NCBI GenBank assembly: GCA_964534125.1
Contig: CAZHOJ010000003.1
Coordinates: forward strand, 1-64,000
Source: 2-02-FULL-55-14 sp964534125
Lineage (GTDB): Bacteria > Bacteroidota > Ignavibacteria > UBA10030
DNA: 64,000 nt
Direction: 5' to 3'
Shown here: piece by piece, positions 16,830-25,016 of the stretch
Numbering within the stretch: the stretch's first letter is position 1
Layout of the letters: the number at the start of each line of letters is the position of its first letter
Position numbers and translations under genes: made by a program
The notes under the pieces: model-generated
Told to the model about the DNA's origin: nothing
Database searches by the model: none
The model's input: the letters and a program-made list of their open reading frames with translations, nothing else

Positions 16830-17738
16830 CTAGGAAGGGTGATATCGATCGACAGCGATCTTGATGGCTTCCGTGTGGTCGGGCGTGCTGCCGCAACATG
16901 AGCCGATGATGTTCGCTCCTGCTTTGAGCATGTCGGGCACCTGGAGCGCCATCTCTTCGGGCGGCTGCTTGTACACCGCCTTTCCGTTCTCGAGCACCGG
17001 GAGGCCGGCATTCGGCTGCCCCATGGTCGGCAGCGATGCATGCTGATGGTAGAGACCGACGACGGCCGCTGCGCCCGCCATGTCCATCCCCGTACCGCAA
17101 TTGAGCGAGATGATGTTCGCACCCTGTGCTTCCACAAAGGCCGCAGCAGCCTCGGGGCGGACTCCCATCATCGTGACGTAGAATGTCTTATCGTGCGAGA
17201 GATCGTATGCAAGCGAGGCGATGATACTCGGCGCTCCAGCGTGCTTCGCGGCATCGATCGCCATTCCGAGCTCTTCGAGGGAGGTCTGGGTCTCAATGAT
17301 GACAGCATCAGCGCCCGCCTCGACCAGTGCTTCCGCCTGTTCTTTGTAGGCAGCATACGCCTCTTCGGCCGGCAGATCGCCGTACGGCTGGAGGATGGCC
17401 CCCAGCGGACCCATGTCGCCCAATACATACCCGGGCTTGTCACCGAACGCTTCACGGGCGATCCTGACGCCGGCCATGTTTATTTCACGGACCTTGTCCC
17501 GCAGGCCATGGCGTGCCAGCATGATGGGACTTCCGCCGAACGTGTTCGTGATGATACAATCCGCCCCTGCTTCCACATACCGCCGCTGGATCTCCAGCAC
17601 CCTGTCCGGATGCGTCAGGTTCCACTCCTCCCCGCAGCCGCCCTGTTCCAGGCCGGCGTGCATGAGCTCTGTACCCATCGCACCATCGCAGACAAACGGC
17701 CGCTCGAGCACCGCTTCATGCAACAATTTCTTCGTCAT
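16830..17738 (-). CDS. Homocysteine S-methyltransferase-domain protein (MetH N-terminal module)
   Basis: A 302-residue zinc-dependent thiol methyltransferase barrel like the first module of MetH. It starts with FVCDGAMGTELM and has NTFGGS near 65, and the zinc-binding cysteines are present: Cys214 in SLNCGTG and Cys281/Cys282 in GSCCGS. It most likely transfers methyl from the adjoining corrinoid protein to homocysteine. A different thiol acceptor is possible. It overlaps the small upstream gene by ATGA. Confidence 0.87.
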   Translation of the reverse strand: MTKKLLHEAVLERPFVCDGAMGTELMHAGLEQGGCGEEWNLTHPDRVLEIQRRYVEAGADCIITNTFGGSPIMLARHGLRDKVREINMAGVRIAREAFGDKPGYVLGDMGPLGAILQPYGDLPAEEAYAAYKEQAEALVEAGADAVIIETQTSLEELGMAIDAAKHAGAPSIIASLAYDLSHDKTFYVTMMGVRPEAAAAFVEAQGANIISLNCGTGMDMAGAAAVVGLYHQHASLPTMGQPNAGLPVLENGKAVYKQPPEEMALQVPDMLKAGANIIGSCCGSTPDHTEAIKIAVDRYHPS

Positions 17739-17992
17739 GTCCTGTATCGTGCCTCCAATTCCTTCACCAATGCTTCCGCGACGTCTGCAGCATTCCCCTC
17801 CCGTTCTTCCTCATCGCTCCACGCCCACTGCCCGAGATAGTCGTCCGTGCCGGTCAGTCCCTGCGCCTGTGCCGCAGCGTCGATCAGGACCATGAAGCGC
17901 TTCGGGAGCTCTCTCCTGACCTCATCGCTGTCGTCCCAGACCTTGAGCTGCGATGGAATGTCCTGCCAGGAAAGTATCTGAAAGAACGCCAT
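17735..17992 (-). CDS. Small PF13769-like ('virulence factor') protein
   Basis: An 85-residue acidic protein that resembles the small family labelled virulence factor (PF13769). It begins with IPSQLKVWDD, then has SDEVRRELPKRF and the GLTGTDDYLGQW pattern. From memory, this family often sits beside corrinoid methyltransferase and MTHFR genes in other bacteria, so the family name probably misleads. It is squeezed between the corrinoid protein (1-base gap) and the homocysteine methyltransferase (4-base overlap), which argues for a subunit or maturation role. Confidence 0.7.
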   Translation of the reverse strand: MAFFQILSWQDIPSQLKVWDDSDEVRRELPKRFMVLIDAAAQAQGLTGTDDYLGQWAWSDEEEREGNAADVAEALVKELEARYRT

Positions 17993-17993
17993 G

Positions 17994-18635
17994 CTACTTC
18001 CCGCTCATGAGATGAATGAACAGATCGACCGCGGATGATGCATCTGCGCCGTAGCCGTCTGCCCCGATCTCGTCGGCATACATCTGGCTGATGGGTGCCC
18101 CGCCGACGGCCATCTTGATGTGGCCCTGGCCCTTTTCCCGGAACCCGTCGATGACGACCTTCATGTAGGTCATCGTCGTGGTGAGCAACGCGCTCATCCC
18201 CACGATGTCCGGCTTGTGCTCCTCTGCAGCTGCGAGGAACTTCTCAATGCTCTGGTCGACGCCGATGTCGATGACCTTGAATCCCGCCCCCTCCGCCATC
18301 ATGCACACGAGGTTCTTGCCGATGTCGTGCAGGTCCCCGCGGACCGTCCCCATGAGGAGCACACCCACCGGCCTGACACCCGAATCGATGGCAGTCAGCA
18401 GCGGTTTCAGCACTGCCATGCCGGCCTTCATGGCCCGCGCGGCTATCAGGACCTCGGGCACATACAGGATATTGTGCTTGAAATCCTCCCCCACGACGTT
18501 CATCCCGGCGATCAATCCCTCGGAGAGGACCTCCTGAACGCTCCGCCCCGCCTCCAGAGCTTCTTTCGTCATGCGTTCAACGTCCTTCGCTTTCCCCTCA
18601 TACAGGAACTGGTTCATCTGTGCATAATCCGGCAT
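17994..18635 (-). CDS. Corrinoid (B12-binding) methyl carrier protein
   Basis: A 213-residue stand-alone version of the MetH cobalamin module: N-terminal helical cap (residues 1-85), then a Rossmann-like B12 domain with the cobalt-ligand motif DLHDIG (Asp101, His103, Gly106), SALLTTT near 148 and VGGAPIS near 177. It would shuttle methyl between the pterin-binding and homocysteine methyltransferases. It is the first gene of the five-gene - strand set. Confidence 0.93.
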   Translation of the reverse strand: MPDYAQMNQFLYEGKAKDVERMTKEALEAGRSVQEVLSEGLIAGMNVVGEDFKHNILYVPEVLIAARAMKAGMAVLKPLLTAIDSGVRPVGVLLMGTVRGDLHDIGKNLVCMMAEGAGFKVIDIGVDQSIEKFLAAAEEHKPDIVGMSALLTTTMTYMKVVIDGFREKGQGHIKMAVGGAPISQMYADEIGADGYGADASSAVDLFIHLMSGK

Positions 18636-18890
18636 GATTGCTGTCTCCGTTCTTCTGCGATGTGCACTGGATCATCAACTCCCCGTAATGTAAGATTTTG
18701 TGCTGCAATCAGGAAGATATCAGACCCGGCTCGGGGCACATCATGCGCATCCCCTGGGCCGGGACTCTCCGAGACGCGCGAAATGCAGCCCGAACGCTCC
18801 CGATCGATATGTTCTCGGGTCGTTTTCGTATTTTTCTGAGACTGGAGTCTCGCGGGACCAACAAGAAAAACATTCGGCCGGGTGCCAGCA
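18636..18890. promoter_or_regulatory. Divergent intergenic region with hairpin and palindrome
   Basis: This 255-base gap must carry promoters for the corrinoid operon (-) and the epimerase gene (+). CCCGGC..GGGG (18725-18736) can pair with CCCC...GCCGGG (18751-18763) around a 14-base loop. GAGACTGGAGTCTC at 18838-18851 is a 14-base palindrome. I looked for SAM, SAH and cobalamin riboswitch cores and saw none. Confidence 0.45.
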
Positions 18891-19886
18891 ATGAAAGCAC
18901 TTTTTATCGGTGGTACCGGAAACATCAGCAGCGCAGTATCGCAGCTCGCCGTCGATCGTGGCATCGACCTGTTCCATCTCAACCGGGGAAATCTGCAACC
19001 GCCCTCCCCGAAGATCACAACGCTCGTCGCCGATATCAGCGATGCCCGGAGCGTCGCAACGGCCCTCGGCAACCATACCTGGGATGTGGTCGTGGACTGG
19101 ATCGCATTCAAGGAAGCGGACGTACAGCGGGACATCCGGTTATTCGACGGAAAGACCCGGCAGTTCATCTTCATCAGCTCGGCATCGTGCTATCAGAAGC
19201 CTTCTCCCTCTCCCGTGATCACAGAGGAAACTCCCCTTGCGAATCCGTTCTGGCAATATTCCCGGGACAAGATCGCCTGTGAAGAACGCCTCTTCAGGGC
19301 CTTCCGGGAGACCGGCTTCCCTGCGACCGTCGTGCGGCCCTCCCACACCTACCGCACGATCATTCCGGCCGTCATCGGCGGAGGACGGGAATTCACCATC
19401 GTCGATCGGATCCGAAAGGGGAAGAAGATCATCGTCCATGGCGACGGTTCATCCCTCTGGGTCCTGACACACGCAGACGACTTTGCCACCGGATTTCTCG
19501 GGCTTGTAGGACAGGAACAAGCGCTTGGACAGTCCTTTCACATCACGTCTGACGAGGTCCTTTCGTGGGACCGCATACACGAGATCCTGGCCGGGGCTGC
19601 GGGCGGTGAGGCACGGATCGTTCATATTCCGTCGGATCTGCTCGCAACGTATGACGAGAACCTTCGGGGAACGCTGCTCGGCGACAAAGCTGTCAGCGTG
19701 ATCTTCGACAATTCCCGGATCAGGTCTCTCGTACCGGACTTCAATCCTTCGATCCCGTTCAGCGAAGGCATACGGCGAACGCTCGCCTGGTTCGACGAGG
19801 ATCCGTCACGCACGGTCGTCAACCCTGACACGGACAGGATGATCGATTCAATGATACGGAGATACGAACGGGCATTCGCATCGTAA
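18891..19886 (+). CDS. NAD-dependent epimerase/dehydratase family protein
   Basis: A 331-residue extended short-chain dehydrogenase with the N-terminal nucleotide-binding motif FIGGTGNISSAV (GGxGxxS type) and ISSASCYQK in place of the catalytic Ser region. The Tyr-Lys pair is YSRDK near residue 123. It resembles isoflavone-reductase/RNA-binding-type atypical SDRs more than classical UDP-sugar epimerases. The substrate is unknown. The ATG at 18891 is taken because the fold starts there. A GTG three codons upstream is equally possible, and neither has a strong ribosome-binding site. Confidence 0.8.
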   Translation: MKALFIGGTGNISSAVSQLAVDRGIDLFHLNRGNLQPPSPKITTLVADISDARSVATALGNHTWDVVVDWIAFKEADVQRDIRLFDGKTRQFIFISSASCYQKPSPSPVITEETPLANPFWQYSRDKIACEERLFRAFRETGFPATVVRPSHTYRTIIPAVIGGGREFTIVDRIRKGKKIIVHGDGSSLWVLTHADDFATGFLGLVGQEQALGQSFHITSDEVLSWDRIHEILAGAAGGEARIVHIPSDLLATYDENLRGTLLGDKAVSVIFDNSRIRSLVPDFNPSIPFSEGIRRTLAWFDEDPSRTVVNPDTDRMIDSMIRRYERAFAS

Positions 19887-20019
19887 AGCCGAGGCGCAGA
19901 TACGCACCGGCCAGGCGGAGCGTGCGTTCGGGAGGCTTCTTCCCGTTCAGCGGAACGTGCCTCCATTCCCGGCGAGTTTCTTCGTACATTTCAGTCGACA
20001 CATTTCAGCGGAGGATGTC

Positions 20020-20628
20020 ATGCGACAAGCGTCCGCGGGTGTTCTTTCCCTCCTCTTCGGATTTTTCGCGGCATGTTCCGGCTCCGGGCCACGTACCCCC
20101 ATCGAGCCCTCTGCCCACATCGTCAGCTATACACAGCTCCCTGCCCTCCCGGCACGGTTGGCCGACGAGAAGAAGAATGTCATCGTCCTGTTCGAGATCG
20201 ATCCGGCCGGACGGGTGAGCAGTCTTCGGCTCGTCAGCGAAAGCGGGTCGGCCGAGTGGGATAAGGTCGCGCTGGACTCGCTGCGGCAGTGGCGATTCGC
20301 TCCGCTTCCCGCCGGAGAACCAGCCCGCACACGGCTGCGTCAGGACACGATCATCATCCGGCACCTGGAGCCAATGGTCGTCTTCATCCGTGAGGTCTCG
20401 GTGCAGACCAAGGAGTACGCCGATTCCCTGTACGGTCTGCTGAAGACGAACCATGATGCGGACAGCCTCGCAGAGGCCTGGGGATTCCGCATCTGCGAGC
20501 CGAGGCCCATCGACATCACACGCCTGCCTCCGCATGTCTTCGCCACGCTCAACAGCATGGCGCGGTTCACCTGGTCGCCTCCGCTCCTGGTGAACGACCG
20601 GTATCAGCTCTTTCAACGGAGGGACTAG
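20020..20628 (+). CDS. Lipoprotein with TonB C-terminal domain and parvulin-like tail
   Basis: A 202-residue exported protein. The signal LLFGFFAAC places the lipid-bearing cysteine at residue 19. Residues about 50-110 read like a TonB/TolA-type C-terminal domain (FEIDPAGRVSSLRLVSESGS, shortened, ..LRQWRFAPLP). Residues about 115-202 resemble a PpiC/parvulin fold (EVSVQTKEYADSLYGLL, HVFATLNSM, NDRYQLF) but are short and probably catalytically weak. The start at 20020 has GGAGG 5 bases upstream. An in-frame ATG at 19957 would spoil the signal peptide. Confidence 0.65.
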   Translation: MRQASAGVLSLLFGFFAACSGSGPRTPIEPSAHIVSYTQLPALPARLADEKKNVIVLFEIDPAGRVSSLRLVSESGSAEWDKVALDSLRQWRFAPLPAGEPARTRLRQDTIIIRHLEPMVVFIREVSVQTKEYADSLYGLLKTNHDADSLAEAWGFRICEPRPIDITRLPPHVFATLNSMARFTWSPPLLVNDRYQLFQRRD

Positions 20629-20642
20629 GTCAGGTTCCTGCA

Positions 20643-20664
20643 CGGGTGGGACATCGCACACCCG
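20643..20664 (+). terminator. Hairpin with short T-rich tail
   Basis: CGGGTG (20643-20648) pairs with CACCCG (20659-20664) and is followed by GTTTCT, 15 bases after the stop codon of the TonB_C lipoprotein gene. It is a plausible weak intrinsic terminator. Confidence 0.4.
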
Positions 20665-20778
20665 GTTTCTCCTCACGCTGCCGCAGATGCCTGACAGATC
20701 CCCGTCCCTCGCGGATGGAGCAAGGCAAGTGCGCCCCAGCCTGGTTGCTTTTCCTGACACCCCCATATACCTTGATGC

Positions 20779-21927
20779 ATGACCATCGGCCGTCGGACCT
20801 TTCTTCGGGTGGCAACCGGTAGTGGTGTGCTGTTCCTCACCGGAACAGGGGCACTCTCATGTGCCGACACACCGTCGGTGGCTTTCGAACCATGGTCCGG
20901 CCCGTCCCCCCTTCTATCGGACGAGGATGTCCGGCTTCGCATTGTCTCCTATGCACTTCTTGCACCTTCGTTCAGGAACACCCAACCCTGGTGGGTGGAC
21001 CTCAAAGGGGACGGCATCCTGGTGCGGCCTGAGATGCACAGGGTCCGCGATGCGATCGATCCTGGAGGGAGGAACACACTTATCTCGCTTGGCGCGTTCA
21101 TCGAGGCCCTCTCGATCGCGGCTTCAGCGTTCGGCTACGAACTGCACGTTGAACCGCTGCCCGGACGAACGAACGGAGAGCCCCTTTCAGACACCACGAT
21201 CATCGCGGCCTGCATGCTCGGGATACCGGAGCAGCCTCCGAAGGACCCGCTGTTCGACCAGATCCTCCTTCGACGGACGAACAGAGGAATCTACACCGAG
21301 AGGCCTCTCGAATCGCGGCACGTGAAAAGTCTCCAGAGCACCCGGATACCCCCTTCCGTATCCCTGGAGCTCATCACTGAGCGAATTGAGGTGGAGCGCC
21401 TCTCCTCAATAGTACACGCTGCGGATCTCGGCCAATATGATGACCAACAGACATCAGCATCCATCTTGTCGCATCTCAGATGGACATCGGAGGAAACACG
21501 GCTGCATCGCGACGGCATGACAATGGAGAATGCGGGCATCCCAACAATCTCCCGCCTGTGGCTCCGGCTGCTCGGGGCGGTCGGTGCGACAGATCAGGCA
21601 ACGGCCCTGGACATCCTGTCGAAGTCCGTGGAAGGCCAGACTGGTTCGGCAGCAGCATATGGAATACTCAGCACAACGGACGATGGGCATGTCCGCCTGC
21701 TCGACACGGGGCGGGCATTGATGCGGATCTACCTCCGGGCCGCCTCCGAAGGGGTGGCTCTGCAGCCGTTCAGCAGCGTCCTTGACGGCGACGCCCGGAG
21801 GTCTGAGCTCAGGGCCGCCCTATCCGAAGACCACCACGGGTTCGTGCAGATCCTGTTCAGGCTCGGATACGGTCCGGATGTCCCTCCGTCACCCCGTCGC
21901 TCGCTCTTCGAGATCGTCCGGATCTGA
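20779..21927 (+). CDS. Tat-exported nitroreductase-like (Acg-type) flavoprotein
   Basis: A 382-residue protein with a twin-arginine signal (RRTFLRVATGSG, residues 5-16) and a possible lipid cysteine in ALSC (residue 28). The mature part begins APSFRNTQPW, the phosphate/FMN-binding pattern of nitroreductase and Acg-family proteins, and later contains GVALQPFSSVL, the second flavin-loop pattern. It probably binds FMN and acts, or stores flavin, in the periplasm. The substrate is unknown. The stop overlaps the ATG of the following barrel-protein gene, so the two are likely co-translated. Confidence 0.75.
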   Translation: MTIGRRTFLRVATGSGVLFLTGTGALSCADTPSVAFEPWSGPSPLLSDEDVRLRIVSYALLAPSFRNTQPWWVDLKGDGILVRPEMHRVRDAIDPGGRNTLISLGAFIEALSIAASAFGYELHVEPLPGRTNGEPLSDTTIIAACMLGIPEQPPKDPLFDQILLRRTNRGIYTERPLESRHVKSLQSTRIPPSVSLELITERIEVERLSSIVHAADLGQYDDQQTSASILSHLRWTSEETRLHRDGMTMENAGIPTISRLWLRLLGAVGATDQATALDILSKSVEGQTGSAAAYGILSTTDDGHVRLLDTGRALMRIYLRAASEGVALQPFSSVLDGDARRSELRAALSEDHHGFVQILFRLGYGPDVPPSPRRSLFEIVRI

Positions 21928-24119
21928 TGCGCCTTCTCCTCTTCTCGTTCCTGACCGCCTGGGCTGGTTCAGCAGCAATGGGCCAATCTCAGCAGACCAA
22001 TTGGTTCACATCATCGTTCCTCGGGGAGATGTGGCGGGGAGAGGGGCCCCTTTCCGGTGATTCATCCTACGTCGAACCGGAGCTTCGGCCGCTCCTCCCC
22101 TCTATGGCCCTCGAGGACCTCCGTCACGCACGCCATCCGCAGGGAACAGCCATCGCCGGAGAGCTCGCACGCCGGACAGGGCTGTTCCGGGTCACGGACA
22201 ACGCGCCCGCTCCACCGATCGGGACCGACTCGCTCCTCGTGCTGATGTCGGGGACCGAGGGACATGCCGCTGACATGTTCGCCTATGCACGGCTCCGGCT
22301 GTTCGATCACCTGGTTGGCGACTGGAGCCGAACGGAAGACGACATCGCATGGTATCCATGCACCACCGATGCGTGCACCATGTGGCAGCCCGTCCCGAGG
22401 CCGTACGAGAATCCGTTCACCCGCTACGACGGACTCCTTCCCTGGATGCTTCTCCAGGCGGGAGAGCAAATGACCTCCTGGTCGGACGACCCCAGCGAAT
22501 CTCTTCATCCTTCCAATCCTTTGCGACAGCTGGACCGTCGCATTCTCTCCTCCGCTCCGTGGTCGGTCTGGGATTCCGCGGCGACGTCGCTGTCAACCGG
22601 CCTCACGAGCGACGTCCTGGCATCATCGTGCGAACCGGCCAGCGAACCCGGCCGCTCAGCTCTCGTTGCAGCCCTCACGTCGCGGTCCGGAAGGATCTAC
22701 GCCCTCACCCAGGCGTATTACAGACGCATAACTCGCTTCGTTGAATTCCACGGGAACGGGCACGCAGACTCTATCTTCCTGAGGGTGCTGTCGAGGCAGG
22801 CGATCGAAGTGAGCACAAGAGCATCGGGCGGGACGCCCCGCATCCTGAACTCCCTCGCCACCCGGGAGGTCCGTTTTCTATTGACAGAGGGAGGTCATAC
22901 ACTTTGGGTCGAAGGGCGGCCGAACGTGTCGTTCGACCTGATCGCCGACCTCGGTGAGAGCTCCTCGAGTGTCTTTTCCAGGGCGCATTCCCTTCAGGCC
23001 TGGCAGGAGGGTCCCACGGGTGGAGTAGACCTCTACCGGACACCAGCAGACGACCTGAACCTCCGGCGGGACGACGCCTGGGGTCAACGCATCGTGTTCG
23101 TGCCCTGGCTGGACGCCAACCAGGAGGATCACCTGTTCCTCGGCGGTGGTCCCGAGATCACGACCTCCGCATACCGCCGGTGGCCCTATGCAACCCGGAC
23201 GGCCATCCTCGCGGGATTCGCGACTCGAACACGCCGCTACAGGGTGCAAGGTTCGTTCGAAACGCGAACCCTCCTGCAGGATCTCAGCGTCGGCCTGTTC
23301 GCGGAATACTCTCAGCTCAGCATCTCCAACTTCTACGGCCTTGGGAACGAAACGATCTCCGTCGATGGGTTGGCGGCGCGCTCCTACTATAAAGCTGACC
23401 AGCGTGTCGTCGAACTGAAGACACCCGTCCGGTACCATGCCTCGTCCGCCCTTTCCGTCGGCATCACTCCGGCTCTGCACATCCTCAGGACCGACCCGCG
23501 AGCAGGAAGCCTCCTCGACTCCCTCATCTCCGCCGGATTTGCACGCCGCCTCAACTATACGAGCATCTCGATCGATGCGTCGTACGACTCGCGCGACCGG
23601 ACGGCGATCCCCACCTCCGGAATGCAGGCGTCTGTCCGTTCCACCCTGTTCCCCGCAAGCCTCCAGAACAGACAGGCCTTCACATCTGTCGAGGCCCATG
23701 CCAGGACATACCTGTATCTCGGAAGCGAGGGGATGCACCTGATGCTCAGAACGACCGCGAAGAAAATGATCGGTGACCATCCATGGTTCGAGTCTGCATT
23801 CGTGGGTGGGTCGCAGACGCTGCGGGGATACGAGCGCAAACGATACGCCGGTGATGCTGCGATCTCGGGTGCGCTTGAAAGCAGAGTGCCCCTGGGCCGG
23901 ATCCATGTGCTCTGGCCATTTGATATCGGCGGGGTCGCATTCGCAGAGACGGGGAGGGTCTTCGTCGCGGGAGAGGCCTCGGCACGCTGGCATTCGTCGG
24001 GCGGCATCGGCGCATGGCTCCGGCCTGCCCGCTCGCCGTACACCGTCGTCGTATCAGTGGCCGTATCATCAGAGGAGGCCGAGTTCCTGGCCACCTTCGG
24101 CCTCCCCATCGAGCACTGA
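21927..24119 (+). CDS. Outer-membrane Omp85 (BamA/TamA)-type surface antigen protein
   Basis: A 730-residue exported protein with a signal peptide ending near residue 20 (AAMGQ). The C-terminal 350 residues are an Omp85-type beta-barrel: DASYDSRDRTAIPTSGM, then GGSQTLRGYERKRY (the conserved lid-loop RGY motif near 640) and a final beta strand. Residues 20-350 show no POTRA repeats or phosphatase motif that I recognise, so they are of unknown function. It may help insert or export a surface protein. It overlaps the nitroreductase gene by 1 base. Confidence 0.75.
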   Translation: MRLLLFSFLTAWAGSAAMGQSQQTNWFTSSFLGEMWRGEGPLSGDSSYVEPELRPLLPSMALEDLRHARHPQGTAIAGELARRTGLFRVTDNAPAPPIGTDSLLVLMSGTEGHAADMFAYARLRLFDHLVGDWSRTEDDIAWYPCTTDACTMWQPVPRPYENPFTRYDGLLPWMLLQAGEQMTSWSDDPSESLHPSNPLRQLDRRILSSAPWSVWDSAATSLSTGLTSDVLASSCEPASEPGRSALVAALTSRSGRIYALTQAYYRRITRFVEFHGNGHADSIFLRVLSRQAIEVSTRASGGTPRILNSLATREVRFLLTEGGHTLWVEGRPNVSFDLIADLGESSSSVFSRAHSLQAWQEGPTGGVDLYRTPADDLNLRRDDAWGQRIVFVPWLDANQEDHLFLGGGPEITTSAYRRWPYATRTAILAGFATRTRRYRVQGSFETRTLLQDLSVGLFAEYSQLSISNFYGLGNETISVDGLAARSYYKADQRVVELKTPVRYHASSALSVGITPALHILRTDPRAGSLLDSLISAGFARRLNYTSISIDASYDSRDRTAIPTSGMQASVRSTLFPASLQNRQAFTSVEAHARTYLYLGSEGMHLMLRTTAKKMIGDHPWFESAFVGGSQTLRGYERKRYAGDAAISGALESRVPLGRIHVLWPFDIGGVAFAETGRVFVAGEASARWHSSGGIGAWLRPARSPYTVVVSVAVSSEEAEFLATFGLPIEH

Positions 24120-24151
24120 CAGATGACCACAATCGAGATCATCAGACCGTT

Positions 24152-24949
24152 ATGAGCCCGCTCACCATCGCCGAACTGAACCTTTATCCCATCAAATCTT
24201 TTCGCGCAGTACCGCTTCATACCGCTCTGGTGAAACGGATGGGATTTGCATACGACCGGCGGTGGATGCTGGTGGATGACAGGGGTAGATTTCTCACGCA
24301 ACGCGAACACCCGACCCTGGCCACATTCGGCGTGGGACTCGGGGGCGACGAACTGCAGATCACTGCCCCTGACGGCTCCCACCTTTCAATCCCCCTCGAA
24401 GCTCCGCGCTCGCCCACACTGCCAGTGACGATCTGGAACAGCCATGTCAAAGCATTGACGTATGCTCCCGAAGTCGATCGATTTTTTTCGGACGTCCTCG
24501 CGACGAACGTCAGGCTCGTGCGAATCCCGGAAGCGGCGGTGCGGGATGTCGACCCTCGGTACGGGAAGACGGGAGACCATGTGAGCTTTGCGGACGGATA
24601 TCCCGTGCTCCTCACCTGCACAGCCTCCCTGGACGACCTCAACGCACGGCTTGCCCGGCCGGTCCCGATGAACAGGTTCCGCCCGAATATCGTGGTGACA
24701 TCGTCCATATCTTTCGAAGAAGAGGACTGGACCGCGGTCGATGCGCCGCAGGCGAGGTTCAGGGTCGTGAAACCGTGCGGCCGGTGCGTGATCACGACGA
24801 CCGACCAGACAACGGGAGAACGGCACGCTGAACCGCTTCGGACCCTCGCATCGTACCGGACACAGGGCAACAGCGTGAACTTCGGTTTGAACTGCATCCC
24901 CGAAGCCGAGGGATCTCTCACGGTCGGCGATAGGTTCACCACGCACTGA
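24152..24949 (+). CDS. MOSC domain-containing protein (YcbX-like)
   Basis: A 265-residue protein with the N-terminal MOSC beta-barrel (LNLYPIKSFRAVPL, YDRRWMLVD) and the MOSC sulfur-carrier domain, whose conserved cysteine lies in KPCGRCVIT near residue 213. Family members handle activated sulfur or molybdenum-cofactor-linked N-hydroxylated substrates. No Shine-Dalgarno sequence is obvious. The start chosen removes an unconserved tail overlapping the barrel gene. Confidence 0.85.
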   Translation: MSPLTIAELNLYPIKSFRAVPLHTALVKRMGFAYDRRWMLVDDRGRFLTQREHPTLATFGVGLGGDELQITAPDGSHLSIPLEAPRSPTLPVTIWNSHVKALTYAPEVDRFFSDVLATNVRLVRIPEAAVRDVDPRYGKTGDHVSFADGYPVLLTCTASLDDLNARLARPVPMNRFRPNIVVTSSISFEEEDWTAVDAPQARFRVVKPCGRCVITTTDQTTGERHAEPLRTLASYRTQGNSVNFGLNCIPEAEGSLTVGDRFTTH

Positions 24950-25016
24950 TCCCGCATCGCGTCGCGGGCCAAGGCTCTGGGGTTCGTAGAACGTCATTCC
25001 TTCGTATATTCCCCCA

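Noticed and set aside
11081..18635. Aromatic O-demethylase or Wood-Ljungdahl operon
   Set aside because: No UroD-type methyltransferase I, CO dehydrogenase/acetyl-CoA synthase or formyl-folate genes are present. The zinc homocysteine-methyltransferase module fits methionine synthesis better.
18636..18890. SAM, SAH or cobalamin riboswitch upstream of the corrinoid operon
   Set aside because: None of the conserved core strings of these classes was found on either strand. Only generic stems remain.
22878..23993. 371-residue open frame on the - strand
   Set aside because: Antisense to the Omp85 barrel domain and rich in unlikely Arg/Gly/Cys composition.
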